The notes below the pieces were generated by a model, which made no database searches, was not told the origin of the DNA, and saw only the letters and a program-made list of their open reading frames with translations. Below, one piece after another: positions 1-6,704 of a DNA stretch of 13,467 nucleotides (positions within the stretch are counted from its first letter, which is position 1; the number at the start of each line of letters is the position of its first letter). This stretch comes from JBEKOF01 sp050015895 (GTDB lineage Bacteria > Verrucomicrobiota > Verrucomicrobiia > Limisphaerales > Palsa-1400): positions 1-13,467 of the forward strand of contig JBEKAN010000080.1 in the NCBI GenBank assembly GCA_050015895.1. The letters are read 5' to 3'. The translations under genes were made by a program, and so were the position numbers.

Positions 1-475
1 GCACCACCGCCGTCGCCGCCCCGCCCCAGGCCCGCAGCCTGGGCCAGTCCCAAAGCTCCCCGACCCGCAGACCGCTGGAGATGGTTTCCGACGCGGCCAC
101 CGTTCGCGCGGCGAAGGGCATCTCCTGCGGGCCGAGGGTCTGGCGCTGGAACTGAACCGCGTTGATCAGCAGGTTGTCGCGGATTCCATAGCGCGCTTCC
201 AGTTGGAGGGCCGTCCGTTCGGGCGTCTGCCGCCGCCAGGCCACCCGCAGCACTTTTTGGAAAAACAGGGCGCCGCCGAAAAGAACCACCCCCAGCGCCA
301 GCGGCAGGCGCAATCCGGCCGGCAGACTCAGCAAGTCGTCAAATACAAACAAGAGCAGCAGCGCCCCCAGGCAGAGCGTCAGCCACCCGCACGCCCCCAC
401 CAGCAGAAGCGACCATTTCAGCCGCGCCCCCGCGGCGCGCATCTTCTCGGACAATTTGCTCTGTTCCTGGCGCAT
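1..475 (-). CDS. DUF4175-like membrane protein, N-terminal part (cut by window edge)
   Basis: The frame is open from an ATG at 475-473 to base 1, giving 158 visible residues; the C-terminal part lies outside the window. A GGAT just upstream of the ATG is a weak ribosome-binding site. The protein begins with a short basic cytoplasmic stretch (MRQEQSKLSEKMRAAGARLK), then two hydrophobic helices at about residues 21-46 and 56-76. Next comes a soluble segment with TPERTALQLEARYGIRDNLL at about residues 83-102, and a probable third helix starts near residue 147. Two helices followed by an ‘LE.RY...DNLL.A..’ segment is what I remember of DUF4175-type proteins, which sit beside MoxR/DUF58/VWA (Bat-like) genes. 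No enzymatic activity is implied. It is probably the distal gene of the operon that also held the secreted protein at 619 and the disrupted membrane protein at 1725. The family call rests on architecture and context; the gene itself is quite certain. Confidence 0.72.
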   Translation of the reverse strand, partial: MRQEQSKLSEKMRAAGARLKWSLLLVGACGWLTLCLGALLLLFVFDDLLSLPAGLRLPLALGVVLFGGALFFQKVLRVAWRRQTPERTALQLEARYGIRDNLLINAVQFQRQTLGPQEMPFAARTVAASETISSGLRVGELWDWPRLRAWGGAATAVV

Positions 476-500
476 TGATTGATCCTATGCCAACTCGAAT

Positions 501-580
501 CGCTTTGCCTTGTGGCGGCGGTCTATGACCGCCGCCAATATCGCCTTGCCCTGTAGCGGCGGTCTATGACCGCCGCCAAT
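501..580. repeat. Two tandem copies of a perfect GC-rich triloop hairpin
   Basis: Two similar units of about 40 bases stand side by side. Each is a CGCTTTGCC- or CGCCTTGCC-type leader followed by a hairpin. Copy 1 pairs GGCGGCGGTC (514-523) with its exact complement (527-536) around the loop TAT. Copy 2 pairs GCGGCGGTC (556-564) with 568-576 around the same loop. No T-run follows on either strand, so these are not classic intrinsic terminators. They look like REP-type intergenic repeats. They fill most of the 143-base gap between the genes at 619 and 475 and could act on the read-through mRNA as stability or attenuation elements (inference). Confidence 0.85.
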
Positions 581-618
581 CCGTCTGCCTGTGGTGCCAT
601 CACGAACTGGAACGGGGC

Positions 619-1722
619 TTAGTCCTCCGCCGTCCACGTCTCTCCATCCTTGTGAATATGCCACAGCTTGTCCGACAATTCCACCGCTGGCGCCGCTTCG
701 TCCTTCCCGTCAATGCCCCGGAACAGCCAGCCCTGCCCGGCCAGCATCAGCCGGTCGCTTCCCTCCTCCGTTTTCCAGCGATAAATTTCCAAACGCCACG
801 GCTGGCTGCGGGCCGCATCCAGCGTCGTCTTGCCTTTCCGCACCGCCAGAATCAGCGAATAAATCTCGGCCGCCGCCGGGTCGCTCGCCACGCCCAGAAC
901 GCGGCGCTCGTCGAAGAAATCCTCGGAATTGGTCAGCGCGGTTTGCACCTGGGCAAAAATTTTCGCGTCCTTCTCCGCCGGCCAGCCCGCGACAATCTTT
1001 CCACCCGTCCGGATCGCCAGGAAAAATTCCCGGCCCAAAGGCGAGGGCATTTTGTATTCGCCCGCCGGGCCAGCCGGCGTCGCCGTCAGCCGCACCAGCG
1101 CCCCGCGCGTCAGGGCCGCTATCTCGGACCCCGCGCCCAACCCCGCCCATTTCAAGCGCAATGTGATCGTCGCCGTGTCCGCCGCTGTCCCGCCCCCGAA
1201 TGAAATGCGGGTGGGATAAACCAAAGACTGCAAGGTCTTGCCCTCGTCGCCCCGTTGTTTCGACAGCAGCACCACTTTTTCCGCCGACTCCGCTCCCTCC
1301 ACGTAAAGGACAGTCGAGTACAGATGCCCGGTCAGCGTCTCCCCGCCCGCCAGCAGGACAGTCGCTTGCAGATAGCGAACCGGATAGGGATCTCCGAAAA
1401 ACTCCTTCGCCGTCTGCCCCGCCTCTTTGAATCGCCAATCGCGGTCCATCTCCTCCTTCTCCGGCGAAACCCGGATTTCCCGCACCCGGTCCAGCTCAAG
1501 CACACTGATCTTGGGTCCGGCCTCAATTTTCAACGCCCCGCCCGGAGTCAACGATATCTTCCCCTCCACCACCCTCCCGTCCGAAAATTCCACCCGTCCA
1601 TCCCGCCCCTCCGCCGCCCCCTGCGCCGAAAAAACCGCCAGCGCGAAAACCGCGGCCGCAAGCAGCGGTCCGCTGCGCCGTCTCTCCCGGCCAATCCCTG
1701 GAAAACTGTGTTTCATCCACAT
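619..1722 (-). CDS. Secreted protein of unknown function
   Basis: About 367 residues. The ATG at 1722-1720 is preferred because it lies two bases after the TGA (1727-1725) of the upstream membrane-protein remnant, typical operon spacing; a second ATG at 1716 is nearly as good. The frame stays open upstream to 1815, but that stretch overlaps the remnant's coding end. The N-terminus is a clear export signal: basic GRERRR, a hydrophobic LLAAAVFALAVFSA core, then a likely cleavage after AQGA. The mature part opens with a small beta-rich segment (VEFSDGRVVEGKISLTPGG), followed by a second similar one (LLAGGETLTGHL). Such ‘DG..V.G.I’ strands are common in small SH3-like barrels. The rest is mixed alpha/beta with no catalytic motif that I recognise. 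It probably acts in the periplasm beside the DUF4175-like protein. Function unknown. Confidence 0.8.
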   Translation of the reverse strand: MWMKHSFPGIGRERRRSGPLLAAAVFALAVFSAQGAAEGRDGRVEFSDGRVVEGKISLTPGGALKIEAGPKISVLELDRVREIRVSPEKEEMDRDWRFKEAGQTAKEFFGDPYPVRYLQATVLLAGGETLTGHLYSTVLYVEGAESAEKVVLLSKQRGDEGKTLQSLVYPTRISFGGGTAADTATITLRLKWAGLGAGSEIAALTRGALVRLTATPAGPAGEYKMPSPLGREFFLAIRTGGKIVAGWPAEKDAKIFAQVQTALTNSEDFFDERRVLGVASDPAAAEIYSLILAVRKGKTTLDAARSQPWRLEIYRWKTEEGSDRLMLAGQGWLFRGIDGKDEAAPAVELSDKLWHIHKDGETWTAED

Positions 1723-1724
1723 CT

Positions 1725-1817
1725 TCAGAACAAGTTCACTTCGCGCCGCATAATCCATACCAACACCATACCCGCCGCGAACACAAGCGCAAACCCCGCC
1801 CGTACCGTGAGCCAAAT
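1725..1817 (-). pseudogene. C-terminal remnant of a disrupted membrane protein (VWA/BatA-like tail)
   Basis: About 30 codons remain, ending with TGA two bases before the next gene's start. They encode one hydrophobic helix (AGFALVFAAGMVLVWIM) and a short basic tail (RREVNLF). The VWA protein ending at 7255 finishes the same way: compare VLVWIMRREVNLF here with VLEWTLRRKANFF there. Upstream of about 1817 the sequence changes to repeat module F, which also occurs near 3052, so the rest of the gene is absent. The minus-strand frame happens to stay open through the repeat to an ATG at 2060, which would make a 111-residue chimera, but those extra codons are repeat sequence. I infer a gene that lay between the VWA gene and the secreted-protein gene and was destroyed when the array entered, with loss of its 5' part. 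Confidence 0.55.
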
Positions 1818-1831
1818 GCCCGCCTCCCTCA

Positions 1832-1911
1832 GCGCCAACGGCGCGTTCTCATACCAGCCTGGGGCAACGCCCCAGGTGCCGATCCGCAAACCCGCCAAGG
1901 GCTGAAAGCCC
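1832..1911. repeat. Three consecutive triloop hairpins in module F1
   Basis: Three perfect stems, all with three-base loops: GCGCC/AAC/GGCGC at 1832-1844, CCTGGGGC/AAC/GCCCCAGG at 1858-1876, and GGGCT/GAA/AGCCC at 1899-1911. The same three hairpins with the same loops recur in F2 at 3069-3148. No T-run follows, so they are more likely REP-like than terminators. Confidence 0.85.
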
Positions 1912-2008
1912 GTCCCATCAGATGCAACGAGTCGCGCCGTCGCCGCTCGTGCCCTATTGGCTAAGCCGTAAAGGCAGGGAGGCGCCAATGGTAGCGCAGG
2001 TCTCCTGA

Positions 2009-2049
2009 ACCTGCTGTGCCGCCGATTTCCAAATCGGCATCCCGCAGGT
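2009..2049. repeat. Hairpin GCCGATTT/AAATCGGC inside an outer inverted repeat
   Basis: A perfect 8-bp stem (2021-2028 with 2031-2038, loop CC) is flanked by ACCTGC (2009-2014) and GCAGGT (2044-2049). The two levels could form a longer stem with an internal bulge. It is part of module F1 and is not repeated elsewhere in the window. It resembles the other short intergenic palindromes here in size and style. Confidence 0.7.
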
Positions 2050-2575
2050 GGGTTGGGCAAGCCACGCCGACGTGACCAAAGGCTCCTGCTTTCTTGCGAC
2101 TTGGCGTCCTTGCCGTCTTTGAGTTCAAACCGCGCCGCTCGCGAATGAGATGTAGATCACTGGAAAGCTCGGAAAAGGGGCGGTGCCTTGCGCGTCAACA
2201 TTCCGGCAGCAAACCCGCGTGATCAGGCCAAATTTGACGCGGAAGACGAACTTCCCTCCCTTTCTGCGTGATCTGAGTCATTGTGCGGGCAATTCCGGAT
2301 TCGGTTGCGGCTGGCCCCTCTGTGTTCTCGGAGCCCTTCACCCCGCCGCCCCCTGAGCAAAAGTGTCGCCATTTTCCGCTTGCTTTACCAGGAATTCTGG
2401 AGGACCGTTGAATATATGCCGAACCGCACTCATCACCAAGTCGAAGCCGCCTGTCGGCTCCCCGTGGAATCCTGGCCCGTCTGCCAGGGCCTGATCAAAC
2501 TCCGGCCCAACAAAAACCCAAAAGTGTCAACCAATTTTCAAACAAATGGGTCTCATAATTGACGTTGCACCAATT

Positions 2576-2893
2576 ATGAAAGATTCAAAGTCATCAACTC
2601 CTCATCTGAGGGTTCGCCGGACAAAGACTGCGGCGGGATTAGCCTGCTTTGTGTTCGTTGTCGCCGTTGGACTGTCGCCTGGCGCTGGCAGCAGCCTCGG
2701 GATGCCGTGGTGGATGTTTTTTTGCACGTGGGGCCTCATGTCATTTTTCTCTGTTCGTACTATTGTCGGATTTTTTGACTGCAAGGACCGAAGATCGGAG
2801 ATAGGCCTTTTCTATCTTATTGCTCCTTTGTCGCTTCTCATTGCGCTTCTAGTGGTCTGGAACCGTAGTGCTTTAGTTCAGGCATTACGATGA
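2576..2893 (+). CDS. Small three-helix membrane protein of unknown function (array gene 1)
   Basis: 105 residues. The ATG at 2576 is chosen because it is the first start beyond the end of module D1. An in-frame ATG at 2546 lies inside the repeat and is not conserved in D2 or D3. There is no clear ribosome-binding site. After a basic N-terminus (KDSKSSTPHLRVRRTK) come three hydrophobic stretches at about residues 18-35, 42-66 and 76-96, with a short loop containing DCKDRRSE between the second and third. This predicts an inner-membrane protein. I recognise no family. The next repeat unit begins within a few bases of the stop, so the gene and its flanks form a unit of only about 324 bases. It is plus-strand and AT-richer than the host operon. 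Confidence 0.6.
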   Translation: MKDSKSSTPHLRVRRTKTAAGLACFVFVVAVGLSPGAGSSLGMPWWMFFCTWGLMSFFSVRTIVGFFDCKDRRSEIGLFYLIAPLSLLIALLVVWNRSALVQALR

Positions 2894-2895
2894 TG

Positions 2896-3322
2896 GGGGT
2901 CAAGCCTGTCCCATCTGACGCAATGAGTCGCGCCGATGGCTCTCATGGTGTATTGGACCAAGGACCTGGGCCCTTGGCCCAGGCAGTATCTGTCGGGCCT
3001 TTGCCCCTGAATCCACCGCCATACTCCGATCGTTCAGTGGCTGGCAAATGTGGTGCCCGCCTCCGTCAGCGCCAACGGCGCGTCCTCATACCAGCCTGGG
3101 GCAACGCCCCAGGTTCCAATTCGCAAACACGGCAAGGGCTGAAAGCCCGGGCCAACATGAATAAATGCTCCTGCCTTATTGCGACTTGGCGTCTTTGCTG
3201 TCTTTGCGTTCAAACCGCGCCGCTCGCGGATCTCCAAACGAAGCGGTCCGCGCCCTTCGCCCCGCCGCCCCCGATCCAAGGTGGCGCCATTTTCCGCTTG
3301 CATCACCAGGCGTTCTGGAGGC
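2896..3322 (+). repeat. Repeat block 2: F fragment, hairpin, F2-A2-D(short)
   Basis: No gene is supported here. The block begins with a part of module F (about 2896-2936). A hairpin follows at 2965-2983, then a second F copy (about 3052-3150) with the same three triloop hairpins as F1. A2 (about 3166-3229) is next, then a D module cut short at about 3252-3322. Modules B and C are absent. The shortened D ends just after CGTTCTGGAGG, and its GGAGG (3317-3321) becomes the only Shine-Dalgarno-like sequence upstream of the next gene. Confidence 0.8.
2965..2983. repeat. Triloop hairpin CCTGGGCC/CTT/GGCCCAGG
   Basis: A perfect 8-bp stem with a three-base loop. It has the same geometry as the CCTGGGGC/AAC/GCCCCAGG hairpins of F1 and F2 but a different stem and loop sequence, so it looks like a compensated variant rather than a plain copy. 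No T-run follows. Confidence 0.75.
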
Positions 3323-3334
3323 GTAATACAGCGA

Positions 3335-3850
3335 ATGAACATACATATTGAAACACCAATAGACGTCAAGCGCGCGAAGGGCTTTAGCAGATTCTTTCTG
3401 CCAATACTGCAGCACCGTTTTGGGGTAACATCGATCTTGCTGTTCTTAATTTTGGTCGTGACGGAGGATTATTATTTGAACCTCGCCCAGCACGAAGAAA
3501 AGGAAACTTACATTTTTGGTGATATTGGGAGCGGCTTCGCGGTGATTCTTATTGCTCTCGCAATTGGGAGCGCAAATAGATCTTGGAATCGTTACTATGG
3601 CCAATGGGCTGGTGGCGCAAATGCGCATGTCTACCTAAATCTTACTGATGAATATGTTGAACGGGGAGTTTCTGGTGTGTGGCACCAGCAGCTTAACTGG
3701 AGGATGTTGGAGTCATTCAAAGAACGGGAGGCTTGTTTTGTAGTGCAAATGACCATTGAGGAAATTGTGATCAAGAAACGAGAATTGCCTAGTGACGCCG
3801 TGGCCGATGAGATCAGGGTGTTTCTAAGATCTAAAGTTGAGGGCAAATGA
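3335..3850 (+). CDS. YcxB-like membrane protein (array gene 2)
   Basis: 171 residues from the ATG at 3335. The frame is open further upstream to 3179, but those codons lie in repeat modules A2 and D. GGAGG at 3317-3321, supplied by the shortened D module, is 13 bases upstream, rather far for a ribosome-binding site. The order is: basic N-terminus (VKRAKGF), helix 1 at about residues 28-44, an extracytoplasmic loop with acidic and basic residues (TEDYYLNLAQHEEKETY), helix 2 at about 61-79, then a soluble C-terminal domain at about 95-167. That domain (LTDEYVERGVSGVWHQQLNW, later ‘IVIKKRELPSDAVADEIRVF’) fits the YcxB C-terminal fold known from many small membrane proteins of uncertain role. The domain call is from memory of the pattern, and the biological role is unknown. 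GC is about 47% over three lines counted by hand. Confidence 0.75.
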   Translation: MNIHIETPIDVKRAKGFSRFFLPILQHRFGVTSILLFLILVVTEDYYLNLAQHEEKETYIFGDIGSGFAVILIALAIGSANRSWNRYYGQWAGGANAHVYLNLTDEYVERGVSGVWHQQLNWRMLESFKEREACFVVQMTIEEIVIKKRELPSDAVADEIRVFLRSKVEGK

Positions 3851-3870
3851 GCGTTACTTTCTTGAGGTGG

Positions 3871-3891
3871 AAGTGTCGGTTCACACTTTTT
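3871..3891 (+). terminator. Weak intrinsic terminator candidate after array gene 2
   Basis: AAGTGT (3871-3876) pairs with ACACTT (3883-3888) around a six-base loop and runs into five T (3887-3891), 20 bases after the gene's stop. The stem is short and AT-rich, so termination would be weak. A competing GTTCA/TGAAC pairing overlaps it. It lies before module E1, thus within the gene's own unit. Confidence 0.35.
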
Positions 3892-3899
3892 GAACTGAA

Positions 3900-4537
3900 G
3901 CCCCTCCACCGGGACTGCGCCATTTGATTCCTCCGCAAACATCGCTTTGTGAAAACCAGCATGCAGGGCGGAGGCCCGGTGCTCAATGGCCGCCCCGGCG
4001 AGGCCAATCTCAACGCAAAGGCTCAAAGGTGGGAAGACGCCAGATGAAAGCCGCGCCGACGTGACCAAAGGCTCCTGCTTTCTTGCGACCTGGCGTCTCT
4101 GCCGTCTTTGCGTTCAAACCGCGCCGCTCCCGAATCGCCAAGAGAGTCCGTGCCATTCCCCACCTGGGCCCCGGAGCAACCCGCGTGATCAGGCCAAGTT
4201 TGACGCGGAAGACGAACGTCCCTCCCTTTCTGCGTGATCTGCGTCATTCTGCGGGCAATTCCGGATTCGGTCGCGGCTGGCCCCTCTGTGTTCTCGGAGC
4301 CCTTCGCCATGCCGCCCCCGGAGCAAAAGTGCCGCCATTTTCCGCTTGCTTTACCAGGCGTTCTGGAGGACAGTTGAATATATGCCGAACCGAACTCACC
4401 ACCAAGACGAAGCCGCCTGTCGGCTCACCGTGGAATCCTGGCCCGTCTGCCAGGGCCTGATCTCGATCCGGCTCAACAAAAACCCAAAAGTGTCGACCCA
4501 TTTTCGCAAACACTGGTCTCATAATTGACTTTGCACC
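3900..4537 (+). repeat. Repeat block 3: modules E1-A3-C2-D2
   Basis: No gene is supported. E1 (about 3900-4054) matches E2 at 5494-5648 almost base for base and with the same length, about 155 bases. A3 (about 4055-4136) begins with the same GCCGACGTGACCAAAGGCTC as A1 although A1 follows F rather than E; this shows E and F are interchangeable partners of A. A 40-base unique spacer follows. C2 (about 4176-4308) and D2 (about 4309-4537) continue without a gap, in the same register as C1-D1. Module B is missing. Confidence 0.85.
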
Positions 4538-4560
4538 GCACCTCAATTCCAGCCTCGTTT

Positions 4561-5463
4561 ATGAGAATCGCTTACTTAAATCTTGTCTTCATTGTCATCC
4601 TCTGCGGTTGCGCCAGCACGGTGCGTATCGCTAAAGAGGGGCTGGTTTCGAAGCCTCTCGATATTAATCAAATCTCTCGCTTGTTGGGAAAAGAAGCGCA
4701 ATATCCGGAGCTGCGCATTTTCCGATATCAAAGAGATTCAACTGGGTCAAAGTTGTTTATCGGCTTCTCTTATCGGCTTAACAACGAGGGATTTTTCGGT
4801 ACTGCGATTGTTACGAGCGAGGGAATCACTAACGTTCCAGGCTTTCCCTTCGTATGGTATAACGATGAAGGAATCCCAACCATCCGACTGGAAGGCCTCA
4901 AGGTCCAGTACAATGACGAGGGAGGGCGAATTGAGCATGACGACGACGCACAGTACGTGCTTGGAGGGACCAATGTGATTCCGTGCAGAGCGATCTCAGG
5001 ATTAATGTTAGTATCGAGCGGAGATACTGTGATTGTCAAATTCACCGGCGATCCCGCTTGGGTCGTTTCAAAGCTGGGTAATCCACGCCAGCCGTTACTT
5101 CAGCTACCGGCTGATTTAGATTTTCCCCAATATGCCGGCTCGACGGGCGGTAAGTTAATTATTTTTGGAGAAAGGAAAGATTTGAGCGGGGACACTATCC
5201 TTAGCTGTCTGATTTATGACGAGTCGCCGCTTGGTTACCAGCTTTCCGAAGAGATCCCGCTTCCGTGGGCGCGCAGTGTCTATGATGTGAGTGCTAAAAC
5301 TGGCGATGTTTTGATCGTGGGAACAGGGCAGTCAACATTTGCCGGGTATTATTGCTTCAACATTTGGACCAAAGATCGCACCTGGCTAGGCTTTTGTCCA
5401 AGTGACTACGTTCTGTTCCTACAAGAGGGCCTCATCCGGACACTTGATCGTGCATCAAAATAG
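4561..5463 (+). CDS. Lipoprotein of unknown function (array gene 3)
   Basis: 300 residues from the ATG at 4561. An in-frame ATG at 4525 would start inside module D2 and add 12 residues before the signal, so it is not preferred. No Shine-Dalgarno is visible. The N-terminus is a lipoprotein signal: MRIAYLNLVFIVILCGC with lipobox LCGC, acylation expected at Cys17. The next residues (ASTVRIA) lack an Asp at +2, so outer-membrane sorting is possible by analogy with the E. coli rule. The mature part alternates short hydrophobic beta strands with turns: LFIGFSYRLNNEGFFG, FPFVWYNDEG, KVQYNDEGGRI, KLIIFGER, DVLIVGTGQSTFAGYYCF. This suggests an all-beta, possibly propeller-like fold, but I cannot assign a family. 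About 48% GC in the line counted. Confidence 0.7.
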   Translation: MRIAYLNLVFIVILCGCASTVRIAKEGLVSKPLDINQISRLLGKEAQYPELRIFRYQRDSTGSKLFIGFSYRLNNEGFFGTAIVTSEGITNVPGFPFVWYNDEGIPTIRLEGLKVQYNDEGGRIEHDDDAQYVLGGTNVIPCRAISGLMLVSSGDTVIVKFTGDPAWVVSKLGNPRQPLLQLPADLDFPQYAGSTGGKLIIFGERKDLSGDTILSCLIYDESPLGYQLSEEIPLPWARSVYDVSAKTGDVLIVGTGQSTFAGYYCFNIWTKDRTWLGFCPSDYVLFLQEGLIRTLDRASK

Positions 5464-5493
5464 CGAAAGGGTCAGTCCTAGAAAAATGACAAA

Positions 5494-5990
5494 ATCCCCC
5501 TGCGCCGGGACTGCGCCATTTGATTCCTCCGCAATCATCATTTTGAAAACCCGCATGCAGGGCGGAGGCCGGGTGCTCAATGGCCGCCCCGGCGAGGCCA
5601 ATCTCAACGCAATGGCGCAAAGGCGGGAAGACGCGAGATGAAAGCCGGGCCGGCGTGAAGTGCAAATCCTCCTGCTTTCTTGCGACTTGGCGTCTTTGCC
5701 GTCTTTGCGTTCAAACCTCGTCGCTCCCGACTCTCCATAAGAATCGGTTGGTGCCCTTCAGCACGCCGCCCCCTGTGCAAAAGTGTCGCCATTTTCCGCT
5801 TGCTTTACCAGGCGTTCTGGCGGACACTCGAATATATGCCAACCCGAACTCGACAGCAAGACGAAGCAGCATGGCGGCTCACCGTGGAATCCTGGCTTGT
5901 CTGCCAGGGCCTGATCACGGTCTGGCCCGACAAAAACCCAAAAGTGTCAACCAATGTCGCAAACTTGGTCTCATAATTAACTTCGCACCA
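5494..5990 (+). repeat. Repeat block 4: modules E2-A4-D3
   Basis: No gene is supported. E2 (about 5494-5648) begins 30 bases after the stop of array gene 3. A4 (about 5649-5732) follows, then D3 (about 5763-5990), which ends in TCTCATAATTAACTTCGCAC, nine bases before the next ATG. Modules B and C are absent. D3 is more diverged from D1 and D2 than those two are from each other and is 2 bases shorter near its end, so the block is probably older or comes from another subfamily. Confidence 0.83.
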
Positions 5991-5998
5991 CACTATTA

Positions 5999-6505
5999 AT
6001 GCGACAGCCTGATTTCACTCTTGCGTTTGCGCTTCGCCCTTATGCTCCGCTGTGTTGCATCCTGGCAGTGTTGCTCTGCGGGTGCTGCCTCATACCGGGC
6101 GGTGGAGGACAATCACTTGTAGCCACTCTAACAGCGGGATCCGTCTCGCCTGTGAGTTTCAAGACGACGTTTAACACGAGAACTGTTTCCATTCGCTTCG
6201 ACGGGTTTGAAGGCCAGATGGAGGGCCAACGACTGCGAATCTGTGTCGTCAATCGTGGACGGTCCGGTCTTGAGATTGGTCAACTTGGGGGTTGGGGTGG
6301 CCGTCCGGATAGCACGATGACTTTTGTGAAACCGGGGAACTGTGTAGAACTCTGGAATGGCGAAATCGCTAATATGGACTCGCTCCACTTTTCAGTCGGA
6401 GCAGGAAAGCGAATTCGTTGCGAATTTCTGGTCGAGGTTTCAAACCCAAAACAATTACGCAACGAAATCAGGGTTTGGGTAGATCTCGCTGGAAATTCGT
6501 TTTGA
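5999..6505 (+). CDS. Small lipoprotein of unknown function (array gene 4)
   Basis: 168 residues from the ATG at 5999, just past the end of module D3; no Shine-Dalgarno is visible. The N-terminus is long for a lipoprotein signal: a short polar start, then CCILAVLLCGCC, with lipobox LCGC and Cys29 as the expected lipid-modified residue. A Gly-rich linker (PGGGGQS) follows. The mature part is beta-rich (VSFKTTFNTRTVSIRFDGF, LRICVVNRGRSGLEIGQLGG, KRIRCEFLVEVSNP), consistent with an immunoglobulin-like sandwich, but no family is recognised. It shares the LCGC lipobox with array gene 3. Otherwise the two sequences show no obvious relation. Confidence 0.68.
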   Translation: MRQPDFTLAFALRPYAPLCCILAVLLCGCCLIPGGGGQSLVATLTAGSVSPVSFKTTFNTRTVSIRFDGFEGQMEGQRLRICVVNRGRSGLEIGQLGGWGGRPDSTMTFVKPGNCVELWNGEIANMDSLHFSVGAGKRIRCEFLVEVSNPKQLRNEIRVWVDLAGNSF

Positions 6506-6520
6506 GGATTCTAGCAGTGG

Positions 6521-6572
6521 GGTCGAAGGGGTCAGGTCGAATGGGTCAAACCGGGTCGAATGGGTCAAACCG
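6521..6572 (+). repeat. Short direct repeats GGTCGAATGGGTCAAACCG
   Basis: Two exact 19-base copies lie end to end at 6535-6553 and 6554-6572, preceded by a partial copy GGTCGAAGGGGTCA at 6521-6534. They start 15 bases after the stop of array gene 4. The GGGGTCAGGTC string reminds me of sequences that flank REP-associated transposase units, but no such gene is present here. Confidence 0.85.
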
Positions 6573-6704
6573 TACTTTTGCCCAATGTCAAGTGCAACTG
6601 ATTGCGCTGCAAGCCTTTATGCAGAAGTGGGGAACCGCCAAAATATCCTGTGCTGCAAACGCGCGGTAAGCAGAAATGGTTCAGCCAGAGGAACTTCCGA
6701 CGAT

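Larger units (their letters stand above)
1817..2572 (+). repeat. Repeat block 1: modules F1-A1-B1-C1-D1
   Basis: This 0.75-kb stretch has no gene that I can support. It is made of modules that recur elsewhere in the window. F1 (about 1817-2060) matches 3052-3150 and, for its GTCCCATC..GACGCAA..GAGTCGCGCC part, 2908-2936. A1 (about 2066-2146) matches 3166-3229, 4055-4136, 5649-5732 and 6705-6763. B1 (about 2147-2209) matches 6764-6828. C1 (about 2210-2336) matches 4176-4308 and 6829-6946. D1 (about 2341-2572) matches 4309-4537, 5763-5990 and, shortened, 3252-3322. By hand alignment C1 and C2 differ at only about 5 of 126 positions. D1 ends with TCTCATAATTGACGTTGCAC, a few bases before the next gene's ATG. 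All modules have the same orientation as in the other blocks. Confidence 0.85.

Noticed and set aside
514..577. Intrinsic terminators between the genes at 619 and 475
   Set aside because: The stems are strong, but no U-tract follows on either strand, and the two near-identical copies suit a dispersed repeat better.
1725..2060. Intact 111-residue minus-strand gene
   Set aside because: Its first 80 or so codons lie in repeat module F and recur as a non-coding-like sequence near 3052-3150. Only the last 30 codons look native.
1960..2060. tRNA-like stretch with several short stems in module F1
   Set aside because: No CCA-ending acceptor stem, T-loop motif or anticodon arm could be laid out; the stems fit a nested inverted repeat.
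2416..2562. Short frame starting at an ATG 12 bases after GGAGG in module D1, also in D2 (4382-4528) and D3 (5836-5976), 46-48 residues
   Set aside because: Between D1 and D2 only about 3 of some 13 changed codons are synonymous, and D3 ends in a different frame. The sequence is conserved as DNA, not as protein.
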